A stretch of 64,000 bases of DNA from Sipunculus nudus (taxonomy: Eukaryota; Annelida; Sipuncula; Golfingiida; Sipunculidae), in the NCBI GenBank assembly GCA_026874595.1, contig CM049315.1:61068889-61132888 (forward strand), given 5' to 3'. The position numbers and the translations under genes are program-made. Positions 61,341-64,000 of this stretch are shown in pieces. Numbering within the stretch: position 1 is the first letter of the stretch; each line of letters starts with the position of its first letter. The notes under the pieces are model-generated. The model was not told the DNA's origin. It did no database searches and saw nothing but the letters and a program-made list of their open reading frames with translations.

Positions 61341-61571
61341 TTGCTCCTTAATTAGATTGGGCTGTTTGTTATTCTTCACGACCGAGTAAACACCGCTGAA
61401 CTAGTTATCTATGTAGTTAACCAGACGCATTCAGTTATTTATAAATATTTTCCTAATGTCATATTTCTACTTTTCGGTTAGTAGAGGTAAAATTTCCTAT
61501 CCTCAATTTAAATTTCTGAAAAACGAATTTTCAGAAAAACGAGATATGGAAATTCGAGGTTCTATACTGTA

Positions 61572-62550
61572 TTACTAAATTTATCTTTAAACATATGAAC
61601 CAGCCTTATACGGATCTACTCTGAGCCTGTGTAAAGGTACTGAGGAATAAATTGTAGCAAATCCTTTGGAGTTAGCTGGATATTTTGAGAGGATAGTGAA
61701 TCACTTGACAATATTATATTCACTATAATTACTAAAGAGGTTCCATGTGGCAGTTTTTCGCTCAAAATCACTATCATCCACTGACCTTAAATTTATATTC
61801 CAGGTTAACGAGATTATTGTAATCCAGGATGGAATGGCTGAAATAGTATCAAGTAAGGTGTTTACAGGTATACAGAACAATTATGTAAACTATTTTCTAT
61901 TTTCAGTGTGCATAACATTGGAATACTGTGAACTCGTTATTTTGCATTCTTAATTTTTTTTTTGGGGGGGGGGGGGGGGAGAGGGAGGAAAGGGAGGGGG
62001 GTAGACTTATACCTACCTCCAAACATAACATTGTTGACTTATGGCTACAAAAGCTGTGAAACCCAAGTTCATGGGAAAAAAATTGTCACTAGGTATGTTT
62101 GTATACAGTGTATATGTAGATATTCAAAGGAGATATTTTAAGGACGATATAAACTAGCTGATCTTCAAATATGTTTAGTTCATTCCTATCAGTAGTGTTA
62201 CGAGTCATTCCCACTGATAAAAATATCTAGAAGTTTCTCGGTTTTTTACTTTTGAGGGGATTTCAGGTATTTTACCCCTTGAACTTGCTGAATCTATTAA
62301 AACAGCAAGTGTATGTGAAATAAAGGCTAAGTAAATAAGAAACTTAATTCTTGCTTTTTTCTTCATGTTATGTTTCCAGGTCAGCATTGACCTTTTGGGA
62401 CCTCCTGCTTTAATAGTAAATTGGATTCAAAGATGATTTCGGTTAACATATGTTTCTGTATAAATAAATACTGCTAAAACTGAAACCTACTGGTGAAGTT
62501 TGTTCTGACTTTGGCCCTGTTTTCCTGTTTTGTTGGTATAAAGTTAACAT

Positions 62551-62618
<68 letters not shown>

Positions 62619-63606
62619 ATATAAGTTCGTTACCTTGCGTCAAAAGAGGGTTCTATCCGTAAAACAGAGAGCATAGATAATATAGGTGCTTGTGATACAG
62701 AATAAAAAAAAAAAACGGTGGTTCAATCATCAGAGTTCCTTCAAGCTTGAAATAAATGTAAAGAAACAAGAGCTGAGTAAATACATTTGGCAGTTACGCG
62801 AAAAAAAAACCCATTAAAGTTCGAACTCAAATGGAGCATCCTCAAACAGGCCAACTCCTACTTAAATATCACAAAACGCCGTCAGTTATGCCTGTGGGAA
62901 AAACTTTTCATTATAACCAGACGAAAATGTTCAATACAAAACACATGATAAGAATTATGAGCAAATGCAGGCACCAAAACAAGTTTCTCCTCGTTAACAA
63001 TTAGGCAAACATAGCCGATACGCTCGAGCGCACCCCAATCCAATTGTGCACGCAGTTCGCGTTGTAAACACAGAACTCCTGATCACACCTGAAGAACCTT
63101 CTGGGCGAAACGGACCGAAGTGTCATACATCGAACATGAGTTAAACTCTCGGACTGTTTGATATATATTATATATATTTGAACTTGTCGATGTGGACGCG
63201 GAATATGAACCTGGCATAAAAAATTGCGTTGGCCGAGGTGTGTAAAAAAGTAAAAAATATTTGGCCGCATGCAGGCAAATGATTTTTTTAATGTAAGATT
63301 ACTTAATTTTACATGGCTCATACGTGAACCCTGTGGAGCTGGAAGTCACGTGGCCTCCATTACAGGAGAAGGTAGTAATATCAAACACCCACTGTCTGTA
63401 TAATGGAAGAAATAGCACCAGCGTAATAAACAGACTCACAACATTCTAAAATGGGCCAATTTTCAGTCACAGGTAAATCGATCTATTTAAACCGTAGGGA
63501 AATCTAGTCCATTAAATAATGCCCTCCAGACCTTTCATATTTAACACAGAATTCCCGACTTTTTGTCGTCAATAATAAAATAAAATATTTTTTTTTCGGT
63601 TTCCAG
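61572..63606. other. Intronic sequence with simple repeats
   Basis: Contains a G run at 61962-61980 and a CA/TA microsatellite at 62550-62617. No exon or element boundary is recognised elsewhere. Confidence 0.4.
62550..62617. repeat. (CA)n-(TA)n compound microsatellite
   Basis: CACACACACA runs into an uninterrupted TA tract of about 55 bases in the last lectin intron. Confidence 0.95.
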
Positions 63607-63659
63607 GGGTTACAAATGATGCACCCACTTGTGCAGCACTTATATTGTTAATGATCTGA
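63607..63659 (+). CDS. Probable C-type lectin exon 4, end uncertain
   Basis: An excellent acceptor (tttttttttcggtttccag) ends at 63606. In phase 1, as required by the previous exon, the peptide is GVTNDAPTCAALILL and meets TGA at 63657-63659. The cysteine falls 13 residues after QPD, where CTLDs have their conserved 'DC..L' cysteine, which supports the exon. A weak donor (GTTAAT) near 63646 might end it before the stop. If no donor is used, the domain lacks its last strand and final cysteine, and the gene would be truncated. Confidence 0.5.
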
Positions 63660-64000
63660 ATTTAAATCTGTACTTACCGAAGGGTCCCTTGTTAATGTTT
63701 CCATGAGTTTGCGAGATTCTGTGAATTAATGAGATGTTTAGAACCATGAAAAATCGTTGAAATCGTTTAATTATTTTTTAAATTATCACTTTGCAAAGGG
63801 TACGTTAGTGAGACCTGTTAAGGGGTCTTAAGATATGTGAAAGGCAAGTTATCGGATATACTTGGGATAAATGTATACGCTTATAAGATAAGATAAATGT
63901 ATAGGACATGTTAGGGATACAATAGGGTATATATAGTATAAATTTATGTATTCAAGATAAATGTATGTGATATATACAGAATAAATGTCCATGTTTATAT

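Larger units (their letters stand above)
58130..61345 (-). mobile_element. APE-type LINE, reverse strand, decayed
   Basis: In 5' to 3' order on the minus strand: endonuclease pieces (61340 to about 60640), reverse transcriptase pieces (about 59940 to 59640) and a C-terminal cysteine/histidine region (about 58520 to 58310). All are out of frame with each other. The 3' end is near 58130. It has been interrupted by a tRNA-like SINE near 59040-59285 and by a G-rich insertion near 60417-60600. The clade (CR1/L2-like or other) is not decided. Confidence 0.75.
58009..61571. mobile_element. pogo/Tigger-like TIR element holding a LINE
   Basis: The left end reads TACAGAAGAACCTC (58009-58022) and the right end is the complement of TACAGTATAGAACCTCGAATT, finishing at 61571. 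TACAGNNGAACCTCG ends with TA at the border are typical of pogo/Tigger-like MITEs. The inner part is almost wholly occupied by a reverse-strand LINE, so the original element was about 300 bp. The ends are diverged, and the two could instead belong to separate copies. Confidence 0.5.

Overview
This is a eukaryotic, AT-rich, repeat-dominated genomic window, most likely from a bivalve mollusc. That assignment is an inference. It rests on spliced genes with kilobase-scale introns, dense MITEs, and several Helentron-like elements that carry internal tandem repeats, an architecture known from oyster 'pearl'/CvA-type elements. No bacterial-style gene, operon or complete rRNA/tRNA gene is visible. Most long open frames are accidental readings of tandem repeats.

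Two host genes can be pieced together, both on the + strand. (1) A SPRY-domain-like gene occupies the left edge: exons near 21-161, about 3640-3694, 4562-4704 and 6532-6598, and possibly a terminal exon near 19169. (2) A secreted C-type lectin gene begins with a signal-peptide exon at 42328-42403 and has CTLD exons at 55129-55315 and 57843-57964. A probable third CTLD exon starts at 63607. Splice phases agree at all three lectin junctions (1/1, 2/2, 1/1).

Layout. 0-6.6 kb: SPRY exons with TIR elements in the introns (a 265-bp perfect-type hairpin MITE at 339-603, a 1.5-kb element at 902-2395, a 1.1-kb element at 5344-6453). 6.7-18.3 kb: a nest in which Helentron A (179-bp repeats, 702-bp higher-order repeat) is interrupted by Helentron B, which is interrupted by a 5'-truncated LINE and a Harbinger-like MITE. 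19.2-23.5 kb: a 72-bp tandem array split by a long-TIR DNA element, whose right TIR is split by Helentron C. 24.2-29.4 kb: a LINE endonuclease fragment, AT-rich sequence and a 3-kb array of a 23-bp satellite. 29.8-36.5 kb: a decayed Ty3/gypsy element whose RNase H region is split by a second, inverted copy of Helentron B. 36.5-42.3 kb: mostly unexplained sequence. 42.3-63.7 kb: the lectin gene, whose introns hold a 37-bp minisatellite (4.8 kb), a second Helentron C copy, a 19-bp minisatellite, a 52-bp array made from the exon end plus its splice donor, a TTCGCGA-type MITE, and a pogo-like element containing a LINE.

The strongest novel signals are: the 52-bp array that re-copies the 3' end of a lectin exon with its 5' splice site about 16 times; the set of Helentron-like elements that all end in a hairpin plus CTTG or CTAG next to T; and the Helentron B family, built on repeated GGTGGCGCCACC palindromes and present here as two inverted copies whose differences reveal empty sites.
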